64,000 nt of DNA from contig JOKI01000006.1 in NCBI GenBank assembly GCA_000722615.1, forward strand, positions 1 through 64,000. Reading direction: 5' to 3'. The position numbers and the translations under genes were made by a program. Every line of letters starts with the position of its first letter. Position 1 is the stretch's first letter. The notes beneath the pieces were generated by a model. That model saw only the letters and a list, made by a program, of their open reading frames with translations. It had not been told where the DNA came from and searched no databases. This document shows positions 51,255 through 59,618 of the stretch, one piece after another. Source of the stretch: Pseudorhizobium pelagicum (GTDB lineage: Bacteria > Pseudomonadota > Alphaproteobacteria > Rhizobiales > Rhizobiaceae).

Positions 51255-51937
51255 CACGAGCCGGTCTCCGGTGTGCTCGGGGAATCGAGCGCATAGCCGG
51301 CGCCTCGCACGGTGCGGATCAGGTCTGGTCCGAACCTGAGCAGCTTTCGTCGGATGTGACCGATGTGGATGTCGACAGTCCTCGGTTCCACCTCCGCGCC
51401 GGCCGGCCAGCAGCGCGCGACCAGCGCCTCGCGGTCGCACACCCCGGTCGGCCGCTCCAGCAGGCAGCGCAACAGGCGAAACTGCAGCGCCGTCAGCGGC
51501 ACGGGCTGCCCGGCGCGCTGGACCTTCATGCCGGCGACATCCATACGCAGGTCATCCCATCGAAGCGTCCTGTTGCATTCGACGAGATCGCTCCTGTTGC
51601 GCTGGCGAAGCCGTGACAGAAAACCGATCAAGGCCGCAGGATCAAACGGCCGCGTTAGCAGCAGATCCGATGCCGTAAGCCCGTCTGCCCCGGCCTCGGC
51701 ATTCCTCGCAAACAGGATCAGCGGCACGCCTGGCAGGGCGCGCCTGAACGGGTCCAGGAACCCTGCCGCCTGCGGTTGCCAATCCAAAACCATGGTAGCG
51801 ACACCACGCTGGCTGGCCTGCGCCGACATCTCCTCGACATCGCTGCACAGCGTCGCATCGAAACCCTCGCTGGCCAGGATATGGCGCAGGAACAGGAAAA
51901 GCTGAATGTCGCCGGTGCCGACCAGGACCGTTTGCAT
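51251..51937 (-). CDS. PhoB/OmpR-type response regulator, island left edge
   Basis: A 228-residue regulator with an N-terminal receiver-like domain and a C-terminal winged helix (PVPLTALQFRLLRCLLE, EVEPRTVDIHIGHIRRKLLR, IRTVRGAGYAL). The phospho-acceptor Asp is present in MVLDWQPQ, but the acidic pair near the N-terminus is GD rather than DD/ED and the conserved Lys is Arg (LLTRPF), so phosphorylation would be atypical. It is the last gene of the leftward aminotransferase operon, 15 bases after the dehydrogenase gene. A related regulator lies at 60821. Confidence 0.82.
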   Translation of the reverse strand: MQTVLVGTGDIQLFLFLRHILASEGFDATLCSDVEEMSAQASQRGVATMVLDWQPQAAGFLDPFRRALPGVPLILFARNAEAGADGLTASDLLLTRPFDPAALIGFLSRLRQRNRSDLVECNRTLRWDDLRMDVAGMKVQRAGQPVPLTALQFRLLRCLLERPTGVCDREALVARCWPAGAEVEPRTVDIHIGHIRRKLLRFGPDLIRTVRGAGYALDSPSTPETGSC

Positions 51938-51952
51938 CGAAGGCTCCGTCGT

Positions 51953-52735
51953 TCAAACGGGCGCGAACTCGCCACCGTTGACGTCGAGGATGGCGCCGTT
52001 GACGAAGCCCGCGCCCTCCGATGCCAGAAAGGCAGCCGCCGCGGCGACATCGGCGGGACGCCCCAGTCTGCCGACCGGTATGCGCTGCAGCGCCGCCCGG
52101 TTTTGCGCAGTTTGAGCCGACCCGGTCATCGGCGTCAGGATCCGACCCGGAGCAATGACATTCACCGTCACGCCGGTCCCCGCGCAGGCCATCAGGATGG
52201 AACGTGCAAGGCCCGAGAGTGCGGCCTTGGAGGCGACATAGGCCGGGCCGGCAATCTTTGGCGTCGTGCGGGCAGCAATCGACCCGATCAGGATGATGCG
52301 TCCGAACCCTGCCGCCTTCATTCCCGGCATCACCGACTGGCAGCACAGCAGCGATCCGGTCAGGTTGACGGCGAGCACGTCATTCCAGTCCGATAGCGGG
52401 AGGGTCTCCAGGCTCGCCGCTCCCGCAACGCCCTTGGGCGAAATGCCGGCATTGCAGACCAGAGTATCGGGCTGCCGCCAGATGTCTGCGACGGCGTTGA
52501 AGAAGTCTGCCACGGCAGCGGCGGTGCGAACGTCGAGGCAGCGGCCGAGCACGCGGCCGTTGCCGAACTCCTGCTGCAGTTTGCCGCTGATCTCCTCCAC
52601 GTGGTCGGCATGCGAGGCGAAGAAGGCTACCCGGTAACCCTCGTCGAGGAATTGTCTCACCGTCGCAAGCCCGATCCCGCTGCTACCCCCGCTGACCACG
52701 GCCACCCGTCTGGGGTCGGGCTGCCGGCCTGTCAT
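51953..52735 (-). CDS. Short-chain dehydrogenase/reductase (SDR)
   Basis: A 260-residue classical SDR. The NAD(P) motif (VVSGGSSGIGLATV), NAG motif (VCNAGISPKG), catalytic Ser (ILIGSIAA) and YxxxK (YVASK) are present, as is the C-terminal PVGRLGRPADVAAAAAFLAS. It probably reduces or oxidises a carbonyl product of the neighbouring ThDP enzyme. Its start overlaps the ThDP-enzyme stop (ATGA). A longer frame reaching back into the ThDP gene is not credible. Confidence 0.87.
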   Translation of the reverse strand: MTGRQPDPRRVAVVSGGSSGIGLATVRQFLDEGYRVAFFASHADHVEEISGKLQQEFGNGRVLGRCLDVRTAAAVADFFNAVADIWRQPDTLVCNAGISPKGVAGAASLETLPLSDWNDVLAVNLTGSLLCCQSVMPGMKAAGFGRIILIGSIAARTTPKIAGPAYVASKAALSGLARSILMACAGTGVTVNVIAPGRILTPMTGSAQTAQNRAALQRIPVGRLGRPADVAAAAAFLASEGAGFVNGAILDVNGGEFAPV

Positions 52736-54447
52736 CGCTGTTCGTCCATCGCCGCAAACAGAGACAGCGGTGGATGCGCCTCCGGATCGGTCATCACTTC
52801 GATCACCCAGGGGACCTCCGACGTGATGGCGCTGTCGATCTGAGCGCCCAGATCGTTCGGATCGGCGACGCGGACCGCCTGGCAGCCGCAAGCCCTGGCG
52901 ATCTGCGTGTGATCCACCGGCGAAAAGTGGCAGGCGGAGGTACAGCTGCCGAACTTGACGGTTTCCGCATCGCGCTGATAGCCGAGGATGCCATTGTTCA
53001 GCACGATCGTGACCACCGGGATGTCGAGCCGGACCATGGTCTCCAGTTCCGCCCAGCTGTGGGCAAAGCCGCCATCGCCCACCAGGGCCACCACCGGCCT
53101 GTGCGGATCGGCAAGTCTGGCGCCGATCGCCAGCGGCAATCCCCAGCCAAGCCCGGCGAGCCCTCTGGGGGTGATGAACCGCCCCCTCTCTGGCCCGGCC
53201 CGCAGTTGTCCCGCCACCCACATCGACGAATAGCTCGCATCCGCCACCACCGTCAGACCGTGGCTGAGCCAGGGCTGCAGCTCGCGCATGATCCTCTCCG
53301 GCCGCAGCGGCGATGTTGCAGCGTTCCAGACATCCGCGCGCGCCGCTTCAAATCGCTGCCAGCATTCGGCAATGCGGAGCTCGAGACGGCGCCGCTCGCT
53401 GCGCCTGTGCGTCAGGTCGATGGTCTCAAGGACGCGGCAAAGGGCTGCGAGCGTCTCGGCCGCATCGCCGGCCAGGCGCAGCGCCTCGTAGGTGCGGCCG
53501 ATTTCTGCCGGATCGATGTCGATGTGGATCACCCGGGCGGTCGGCGGGATCTGTCGCCAGCTGTCTGTGCCGTTCTGGTTGGTGCGCGTGCCGACAAGAA
53601 CGACAAGGTCGGCGTTCTCGATGAAGGCCTTGGTCTGGTGACCGAGGGCGCGCGGACCGGTCAATGCCCCCAGCACCCCGAGCGACAGCGCATGATGCTC
53701 GTCGACGGCCCCCTTGCCCATGTTCGTCGTGGCGACCGGGACGCAGGCCGTCTCCTGCAGCTGCGCCAGCATCGCAGCGGCGCCGGAGGCATGCACGCCG
53801 CCACCGGCCAGCACCACGGGCGCCTGCGCGCCGGCAATCCATTGCGCCGCCTGCTCGATCACGCCATCGGCCGGGCGCATGCGGTCGAGCGGCCAGCGGC
53901 CGAGGTTGGCCCGGCGTCCCGAAGGAATGCCGTCCATCGTCTCGCGCAGGAGATCGGCCGGCAGCAGCAGTGCCACCGGCCCCGGCCGGCCGGAGGCCGC
54001 TGCCGTAAAGGCGGCATCGAGATAGTCGTCGATGCGCTCGGGCAGGTTCACCCGCCGGACCCATTTGGTGCAGGATTGAAACAGCGCGATCTGATCGAGG
54101 TCCTGAAATGCGTTCTTGTCGGTCTGATGGCGCTCGACGTCCTGCACCAGCGCAACGATGGGAATGCTCGCTTTCAGCGCTTCTGCCAGCGGCGCCACCA
54201 GCAGAGTGGCAGCCGGCCCGTTCTGGGCCGCGACAACGCCTACCTTGTGAGACATTCGCGCATAACCGTCCGCCATTGCGCCACCCATGTTCTCCTGCCG
54301 GTAGGCGATCTGGCGAATGCCCAGCGCTTCGGCAGCCAGGATCACCGCCGACGGCAGGCTCTGGGCGAAGATGAGGTCGACGCCATGACGTTGCAGGCCC
54401 GCTGCCACGCGCTCGGCGACGGTTTCGGATCGTGAATTGAGGGTCAT
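52732..54447 (-). CDS. ThDP-dependent enzyme of the acetolactate synthase/decarboxylase family
   Basis: A 571-residue thiamine-diphosphate enzyme with the three domains of the acetolactate synthase superfamily. The catalytic Glu of the N-terminal domain lies in YRQENMGGAMADGYAR, and the ThDP/Mg motif runs from GDGGFAHSW to VLNNGILGY. The substrate is not evident from sequence: it is not a close match to acetolactate synthase, sulfoacetaldehyde acetyltransferase or benzoylformate decarboxylase. It overlaps the aminotransferase gene by 4 bases and the SDR by 4, so the three are co-translated and probably act in sequence. Confidence 0.87.
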   Translation of the reverse strand: MTLNSRSETVAERVAAGLQRHGVDLIFAQSLPSAVILAAEALGIRQIAYRQENMGGAMADGYARMSHKVGVVAAQNGPAATLLVAPLAEALKASIPIVALVQDVERHQTDKNAFQDLDQIALFQSCTKWVRRVNLPERIDDYLDAAFTAAASGRPGPVALLLPADLLRETMDGIPSGRRANLGRWPLDRMRPADGVIEQAAQWIAGAQAPVVLAGGGVHASGAAAMLAQLQETACVPVATTNMGKGAVDEHHALSLGVLGALTGPRALGHQTKAFIENADLVVLVGTRTNQNGTDSWRQIPPTARVIHIDIDPAEIGRTYEALRLAGDAAETLAALCRVLETIDLTHRRSERRRLELRIAECWQRFEAARADVWNAATSPLRPERIMRELQPWLSHGLTVVADASYSSMWVAGQLRAGPERGRFITPRGLAGLGWGLPLAIGARLADPHRPVVALVGDGGFAHSWAELETMVRLDIPVVTIVLNNGILGYQRDAETVKFGSCTSACHFSPVDHTQIARACGCQAVRVADPNDLGAQIDSAITSEVPWVIEVMTDPEAHPPLSLFAAMDEQR

Positions 54448-55751
54448 TGCTGCGCCTCCTGTGTGTCACTGCCGGCCTCGGCCACAAAGGCCGCAAAGGT
54501 GTTTGCAACGTGATTCAGGTCGTCGTTCGTCATTGCCGTTGAAAGACTGGCTGCAGCCCCCAGCGGCAAGAGGATGTCCTGGGCGCGGAAGAACCGCGTC
54601 AGCGCCACGAGGCGTTTTTGCTCCTCCGCGGAGGCAAGCGTTTCGGCGTAGGTCCGCGGCGCCTGGCGTTTGCCGTGGATGCGAAACAGCGAGGCCGCGC
54701 CGGTGACCGAAAACGGCGCCTGCGCCTGCGCCGCAATGCTGGTCAGCCGGGCCCGCAGTGCGTCGCCCTTTCTCTCCAGGTCTGCAAAGCAGGGCTCGTC
54801 GGCCGCCTCCATGGCCACCAGGCCGGCGCACATGGAGACCGGATTGGCCGAAAACGTGCCGCCCTGGGACACGGTCGCGGCGTTTGCTCCGGCGCCGAAG
54901 ACGGCCATCACGTCGCCACGACCACCGACGGCACCGACCGGGAAGCCGCCGCCGATGATCTTGCCGGCAGTCAGCAGATCCGGTTGCAGTCCGTAGCGAT
55001 GCGAGGCGCCGCAAAAGCCCTGCCGCAGATTGAGAACCTCATCGGCAATGATCAAAATGCCGAGCTGCCTGGCCACGGTCATCAATCCGGTGATGAACTC
55101 ACGGGTCGGGGCAATCAGCCCTGCCCGGCTCGGCATCGGGTCGATCAACACGGCCGCAAGCCGATCGGCATGGGCGGTGAGTGCAGCTTGCGTGCCCGCC
55201 ACATCGTTGAACCGGAGATGAAGCACGTCGCTCTCGTGGTTGCCGTCCCGTGGCGCCGGGCGATATTGCTCCCCTTCCGCCCAGTCGTAGGCGCCGTGAT
55301 AGGCGCCTTCAAACCGCGCCACCGCCGGCCGGCCGGTAAAGGCCCGCGCCGCCTTGACCGCAAACATCACCGCTTCGGTCCCGGTGTTGACGAAGCGGAT
55401 CTTTTCCAGCGCCGGAATGCGCGCGACCAGGAGCTCGGCCAGGGCAATTTCGTGGGTTGTGGGATTGGCAAAGCAGGAGCCCGAGCGCAGCAATTGCGCC
55501 ACCGCCTTTACGACGGGCTCGAAGGCATGCCCGTGCAGCAAGGTCGTGAAATTGTTGTTGAGGTCGAGAAGCCGGTGACCGTCGACGTCAACGACAAACG
55601 CGCCCTCTCCCCTGGTGACATAGATGGGATGAGGATCCCGCTCAATGGTGACGCGCGTGACGCCGTCCGGAAATACGGCCTGGCCGCGGCGATAGAGTTC
55701 CGTTGAGCGCGGACGGGATGTGTCCGCCACCCCTGCCATTGCTATGGACAT
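54444..55751 (-). CDS. Class-III PLP-dependent aminotransferase (GSA-aminomutase-like)
   Basis: A 435-residue fold-type I enzyme resembling glutamate-1-semialdehyde aminomutase and omega-amino acid aminotransferases. The PLP lysine lies in TAGKIIGGGFPVG; the IIADEVLNLRQG Asp and the FVNTGTEAVMFAVKAAR phosphate-binding segment are in place. The start at 55751 is chosen because the open frame upstream (TTG 55814) would run straight through the palindromic operator. It heads the leftward operon aminotransferase-ThDP enzyme-SDR-regulator. The likely job is removal of the amino group from the substrate imported by the adjacent spermidine/putrescine-type transporter. Confidence 0.88.
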   Translation of the reverse strand: MSIAMAGVADTSRPRSTELYRRGQAVFPDGVTRVTIERDPHPIYVTRGEGAFVVDVDGHRLLDLNNNFTTLLHGHAFEPVVKAVAQLLRSGSCFANPTTHEIALAELLVARIPALEKIRFVNTGTEAVMFAVKAARAFTGRPAVARFEGAYHGAYDWAEGEQYRPAPRDGNHESDVLHLRFNDVAGTQAALTAHADRLAAVLIDPMPSRAGLIAPTREFITGLMTVARQLGILIIADEVLNLRQGFCGASHRYGLQPDLLTAGKIIGGGFPVGAVGGRGDVMAVFGAGANAATVSQGGTFSANPVSMCAGLVAMEAADEPCFADLERKGDALRARLTSIAAQAQAPFSVTGAASLFRIHGKRQAPRTYAETLASAEEQKRLVALTRFFRAQDILLPLGAAASLSTAMTNDDLNHVANTFAAFVAEAGSDTQEAQQ

Positions 55752-55800
55752 GTCGATGACCCCTGTTGCTGGCGATACCAAGCTTTGCGTTGGCTTTGTA

Positions 55801-55816
55801 TTTTGTTGCAACAAAA
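55801..55816. promoter_or_regulatory. Palindromic operator in front of the aminotransferase operon
   Basis: TTTTGTTGCAACAAAA is a perfect 16-bp palindrome 49 bases upstream of the aminotransferase start. Its core TTGT-N4-ACAA fits the FadR-type (FCD) GntR operator pattern. A near-identical copy lies at 56571-56586 in the gntR/transporter promoter region. Confidence 0.75.
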
Positions 55817-55853
55817 ATGGCGCAGGTCAAGACGTCATAACAAAATTGTCGGA

Positions 55854-56540
55854 TCAGCCGCCGCTGTCTTGGCGCAACGAAGCGCGCAGGCGCCGGTAGC
55901 CGTCGCGAATGTCGTTCTCGAACGCGGCACGCAGCGCCTTGGCGTCCCGGTCCTGCAGGGCCTCGATCGCCATCTGGTGGTTGCGCACCCCGTGACGGGC
56001 TTCTGCAAATTCCGGATAAAGGCCGTAGAACGATGGCCCGACGCGCAGCCATTGCGCCTCGATCAGCGCGATCAGATGCGGCATGCCCGACAGTCTGTAG
56101 ACCAGGAAGTGGAATTCCTTGTTGTGCCACAGAGCTTCGCTATAGGCCTTTGTCTCCAGGCTTTTGTTGATATCGATCTGGATTTCAAGCAGCTTTTCGA
56201 TGTGATGATCCTGGCAGTGGGCTGCCGCCTGCTCCGCCGCCAGCCCTTCCAGCGCCAGGCGGATCAGCGTTACCTCGCGCAGGTCATCCTCGCCCAGGAA
56301 CGGCACGATCACAGTCTTGGGCCCGGCATAGACCAGGGCGCCCTCCGCCGTGAGCCGGTTGATGGCATCGCGTGCCGGCGTTGAGCTGACGCCCAGCGCA
56401 TCGGCCAGCGAGCGCACCGTCATCTTGTCGCCGGGTCGGTAGCCACCACGCGTCAAACGGTCCCGCAATTCGCCGTACGCCGCTTCTCCGAGCCGTATGG
56501 TCTGCCCGGTTTTCCAGTTTGCCGCTGTCATCGACGCCAT
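55854..56540 (-). CDS. GntR-family (FCD) transcriptional regulator
   Basis: A 228-residue regulator: N-terminal winged helix of the GntR type (RLTRGGYRPGDKMTVRSLAD, ALGVSSTPARDAINRL) and a C-terminal helical FCD ligand-binding domain (LIRLALEGLAAEQAAA, HNKEFHFLVYRLSGM). The start at 56540 has AAGGAGG 6 bases upstream. It sits between the aminotransferase operon (same strand) and the ABC operon (opposite strand), both preceded by its likely 16-bp operator. It probably represses both until the imported amine or its metabolite binds (inference). Confidence 0.88.
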   Translation of the reverse strand: MASMTAANWKTGQTIRLGEAAYGELRDRLTRGGYRPGDKMTVRSLADALGVSSTPARDAINRLTAEGALVYAGPKTVIVPFLGEDDLREVTLIRLALEGLAAEQAAAHCQDHHIEKLLEIQIDINKSLETKAYSEALWHNKEFHFLVYRLSGMPHLIALIEAQWLRVGPSFYGLYPEFAEARHGVRNHQMAIEALQDRDAKALRAAFENDIRDGYRRLRASLRQDSGG

Positions 56541-56570
56541 TTTGCCTCCTTCTGCGTTGACACGCACCTA

Positions 56571-56586
56571 TTTTGATGCAACAAAA
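56571..56586. promoter_or_regulatory. Second palindromic operator, gntR/transporter divergent region
   Basis: TTTTGATGCAACAAAA differs by one base from the perfect palindrome at 55801-55816. It lies 30 bases upstream of the gntR start and 149 bases upstream of the rightward transporter operon, so one site may serve autoregulation and transporter control. Confidence 0.7.
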
Positions 56587-56735
56587 AATCAAATACGAAG
56601 ATTCTGCAAAGTTTGTCGCGCCATTTCTCTACCTGATCGGGCCCCGCTAGTCATCACAGCGGCTGGTGCCGGCAGGGACGGAACCAGGATGCACCTGCGA
56701 CGCGGCAGTCAACTCAAAACAAGCGGGGGAACAGT

Positions 56736-57848
56736 GTGATCGGTGAACGACTGACACTTCAGGACATCCAGAAGCAATACGGCCTCGCCTGGGCCGTGCG
56801 GGACGCCAGCGTGGAGGTGGCGGCAGGCGAGTTCATCTCGATCGTCGGTCCGTCGGGCTCCGGCAAGACGACCCTTCTGACGATGATCGCCGGCTTCGAG
56901 ATGCCCACCAGAGGCACGATCCGGGTGGGCGGCAAGGACATTACCTTCCTGGCACCCAATCGGCGCGACATCGGCATGGTCTTCCAGAAGTACGCCCTCT
57001 TCCCGCACTTGTCGGTGCGGCAGAACATCGAGTTTCCGCTGCGCATGCGCAACCGCTCGCAGTCTGGCTCCGCCAGGGCCCGGGTCGACGAGATGCTGGA
57101 TCTGGTCCAGCTGCGGCCCTTCGCCGACCGCTTTCCGCATGAACTTTCAGGCGGGCAGCAGCAAAGGGTTGCCGTGGCGCGTGCACTGATCTTCGGCCCC
57201 CCGGTGATCCTGATGGACGAACCGCTGGGCGCTCTCGACAAGAAACTGCGAGAATCGATGCAGTTTGAGATCAAGCGGCTGCAGGAAAGCCTCGGGACCA
57301 CGGTCGTCTATGTGACGCATGACCAGGACGAGGCCTTGACGATGTCGGACCGGGTGGCGGTGATGCGCGATGGCCGCATCGAGCAGATCGGCCGCCCGAG
57401 CGAACTCTATTCCGATCCGAAGACCGCCTTCGTCGCCGATTTCCTCGGCTCCATCAACTTTATCCCGGCCCGCCTCATGTCCCGGGCTGGCGATGTCGTG
57501 ACCGCGCAGATCGGCTCGGGCCAGATCGTCACCGCGCGCCTGTCGCGCGAGGATGGTGCCGGCCTCGAGGCCGGTGACGCCCTGCAGCTGGCCGTGCGCC
57601 CGGAACACATCGGCTTCAACGCAGCCGCGGCCGAAAACGCGGTGCCGCTTGAGGGGCGGCTGGAAAACGTGGTCTTCGCCGGCGCCACCGTGATGGTCTT
57701 CGTGCGCCTTTGCGCCACCGGCCAGACGGTGCGGGTTCAGGTTCCCTCTCTCGATCTGTCCCTGCCCGACAAGGGCAGCGCCGTGGCACTCACCCTGTCG
57801 GCCAAGACCGTCAAGGCCTTTGGCGGCGACAAGGGGGGTGAAGCATGA
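56736..57848 (+). CDS. Spermidine/putrescine-type ABC transporter ATPase (PotA family)
   Basis: A 370-residue ABC ATPase. Walker A GPSGSGKTT, Q-loop FQKYALFPHLSVR, signature LSGGQQQRVAVARAL, Walker B VILMDEPLGALDKK and the C-terminal TOBE domain (LQLAVRPEHIGFN) match PotA-type ATPases of the polyamine/AEP/iron class. It starts at GTG 56736. First gene of a four-gene rightward operon; next start overlaps its stop. Confidence 0.92.
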   Translation: MIGERLTLQDIQKQYGLAWAVRDASVEVAAGEFISIVGPSGSGKTTLLTMIAGFEMPTRGTIRVGGKDITFLAPNRRDIGMVFQKYALFPHLSVRQNIEFPLRMRNRSQSGSARARVDEMLDLVQLRPFADRFPHELSGGQQQRVAVARALIFGPPVILMDEPLGALDKKLRESMQFEIKRLQESLGTTVVYVTHDQDEALTMSDRVAVMRDGRIEQIGRPSELYSDPKTAFVADFLGSINFIPARLMSRAGDVVTAQIGSGQIVTARLSREDGAGLEAGDALQLAVRPEHIGFNAAAAENAVPLEGRLENVVFAGATVMVFVRLCATGQTVRVQVPSLDLSLPDKGSAVALTLSAKTVKAFGGDKGGEA

Positions 57849-58738
57849 GCACGGTCGCATCAATTCCTCGCACGTCCCGGGTCTCCATCTTCGTTCGCGG
57901 TCGTTCCGCCAGACGCTATGCACCGCTGACCTCGCTGTTGCTCGTCCTGCCGCTGTTTGTAACCTTTGCGATCGGGTTCCTCTATCCGGTGGCCATGCTG
58001 GTCGATCTCAGTTTCTCCACCGGGCTTGCACCCTATCAGCGGCTCGTCGAGGAGAGCCTCTACCTTGATGTCCTGAGGACAACGGTGTTGACGGCCGGTG
58101 CCGTCGCCCTGCTGTGCCTGCTGCTCGGCTATCCGGTCGCCTATGCCATGGCGCGCCGCGGTGGCAAGGCAGCCCTGATCACAGCCGCATGCGTGCTGAT
58201 TCCGCTGTGGACCTCGGTGCTGATCCGCTCCTATGCCTGGATCGTGCTGCTCCAGCGCAACGGCATCGTCAACACGCTCCTGCAAGCCTCCGGCCTGAGC
58301 GATGGCCCCCTCACCCTTCTCTACACCCAGGGTGCGGTGATTTTGGCGATGACCCATGTGCTGCTGCCCTTCGCCATCCTGCCGATCCACTCGACCCTGC
58401 GGATGCTGCCGGCAGATCTGACGCGCGCCGCCGCCAACCTGGGAGCGGGACCGGTGCGGGCCTTCCTCTCGGTGACATTGCCGTTGAGCCTTCCCGGCGT
58501 ATTTGCCGGCGCCGTCCTCTGCTTCGTACTGGCCTTGGGATTCTACATCACCCCGGCGCTGGTGGGCGGTCCCGGCTCCATGCTGATGGCAACCTTGATC
58601 GGTCAGCAGACGACGGTCGTTCTCGACTGGCCCTTCGCTGCGGCCCTGTCCACCGTCCTGCTCGCCATCACGCTGCTGATCGTCCTGGCGTCCCAGCGCG
58701 TCGTCGCACTCAGCAAGGGGTTTTCCAATGGTCACTGA
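57845..58738 (+). CDS. Spermidine/putrescine-type ABC transporter permease 1 (PotB family)
   Basis: A 297-residue permease with about six helices and the EAA-loop (LTRAAANLGAGPVRAFLSVT) that docks on the ATPase. The N-terminus and first loops match the PotB/PhnU-like family. It overlaps the ATPase and second permease genes by a few bases (ATGA type junctions). Confidence 0.9.
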   Translation: MSTVASIPRTSRVSIFVRGRSARRYAPLTSLLLVLPLFVTFAIGFLYPVAMLVDLSFSTGLAPYQRLVEESLYLDVLRTTVLTAGAVALLCLLLGYPVAYAMARRGGKAALITAACVLIPLWTSVLIRSYAWIVLLQRNGIVNTLLQASGLSDGPLTLLYTQGAVILAMTHVLLPFAILPIHSTLRMLPADLTRAAANLGAGPVRAFLSVTLPLSLPGVFAGAVLCFVLALGFYITPALVGGPGSMLMATLIGQQTTVVLDWPFAAALSTVLLAITLLIVLASQRVVALSKGFSNGH

Positions 58739-59618
58739 ACGGACATCCAGCCTTCCGATTGCCGCTGCCGGCGAAGCGATCGCATCGGCCCGGTCACCAA
58801 GGCACGGGGGCGGCCTGACCGCCGCCAAGGCCGTCGCGGCCACCGTGGTTGCTGCCATCCTCGTGTTCCTCGTGTTGCCGACGCTGATCATTGTGCCGAT
58901 GTCGCTGAGCGAGACCGCCTACCTGCAGTTTCCGCCGCAAGGACTGACGCTGGACTGGTATGGCGCGTATTTTTCCGATGCCGACTGGATGGCATCGACC
59001 TGGTTCAGCCTCCAGATCGCCCTGGCGACCTCTCTGGCGGCAACCGTCGTGGGAACCCTGACGGCGCTGGCGATCGGCAAGGGAGACCTGCCGTTCAAGG
59101 GCCTGGTGCAGGCGATGGCCCTGGGACCGATGATCGTTCCGCACGTCGTGCTCGGTGTCGCCCTTTACCTCGTCTTTTCGCCGCTGCACCTGACGGGGAC
59201 CTTCGTCGGGTTCCTGGTGGCCCATACGGTGCTTGCCGTCCCCTTCGTCGTCATTACCGTCACCGCGGCCCTGCAGCGCCTCGACCCGGCCCTAGAACTG
59301 GCCGCGCTCAATTGCGGTGCCTCCAGGGCCCAGGCCTTCACCCTGATCACCATGCCGAACATTGCGCCCGGCATCGCCGCCGGCGCCGTGTTTGCCTTCA
59401 TTGCCTCCTTTGACGAAGCGACCGTCGCCTTCTTTCTCTCCGACGAGGGCGGAAAACCGATCGGCCGCAAGATGTTTGAAGACATCGACTTCAACCTCAC
59501 GCCGGTGATCGCAGCCGCCTCGACGGTGATCGTCTCGGCCTCGCTCTGCCTCATCGGCATTGCCCACCTCATCTCCAGTGCCCGCCGTATCAACAGCAAG
59601 GAAGGACGACCGGAATGA
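58728..59618 (+). CDS. Spermidine/putrescine-type ABC transporter permease 2 (PotC family)
   Basis: A 296-residue permease of the PotC/PhnV-like type, with helix LVFLVLPTLIIVPMSLSE and the EAA-loop (LELAALNCGASRAQAFTLIT). Together with the preceding permease it forms the membrane channel. Overlaps the first permease gene by 11 bases and the binding-protein gene by 4. Confidence 0.9.
   Translation: MVTERTSSLPIAAAGEAIASARSPRHGGGLTAAKAVAATVVAAILVFLVLPTLIIVPMSLSETAYLQFPPQGLTLDWYGAYFSDADWMASTWFSLQIALATSLAATVVGTLTALAIGKGDLPFKGLVQAMALGPMIVPHVVLGVALYLVFSPLHLTGTFVGFLVAHTVLAVPFVVITVTAALQRLDPALELAALNCGASRAQAFTLITMPNIAPGIAAGAVFAFIASFDEATVAFFLSDEGGKPIGRKMFEDIDFNLTPVIAAASTVIVSASLCLIGIAHLISSARRINSKEGRPE

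Noticed and set aside
51953..53221. Extended 422-codon version of the short-chain dehydrogenase
   Set aside because: The extra N-terminal 162 codons lie out of frame inside the ThDP enzyme gene; the SDR begins at its cofactor motif from the ATG at 52735, which overlaps the ThDP stop.
52774..54435. Rightward frame of about 550 codons opposite the ThDP enzyme
   Set aside because: The ThDP-binding and catalytic motifs are on the minus strand; the antisense product is Arg/His-rich.
52732..54447. Calling the ThDP enzyme sulfoacetaldehyde acetyltransferase (taurine pathway)
   Set aside because: A class-III aminotransferase nearby suggested it, but the catalytic-Glu region differs from that family and no phosphotransacetylase gene is present.
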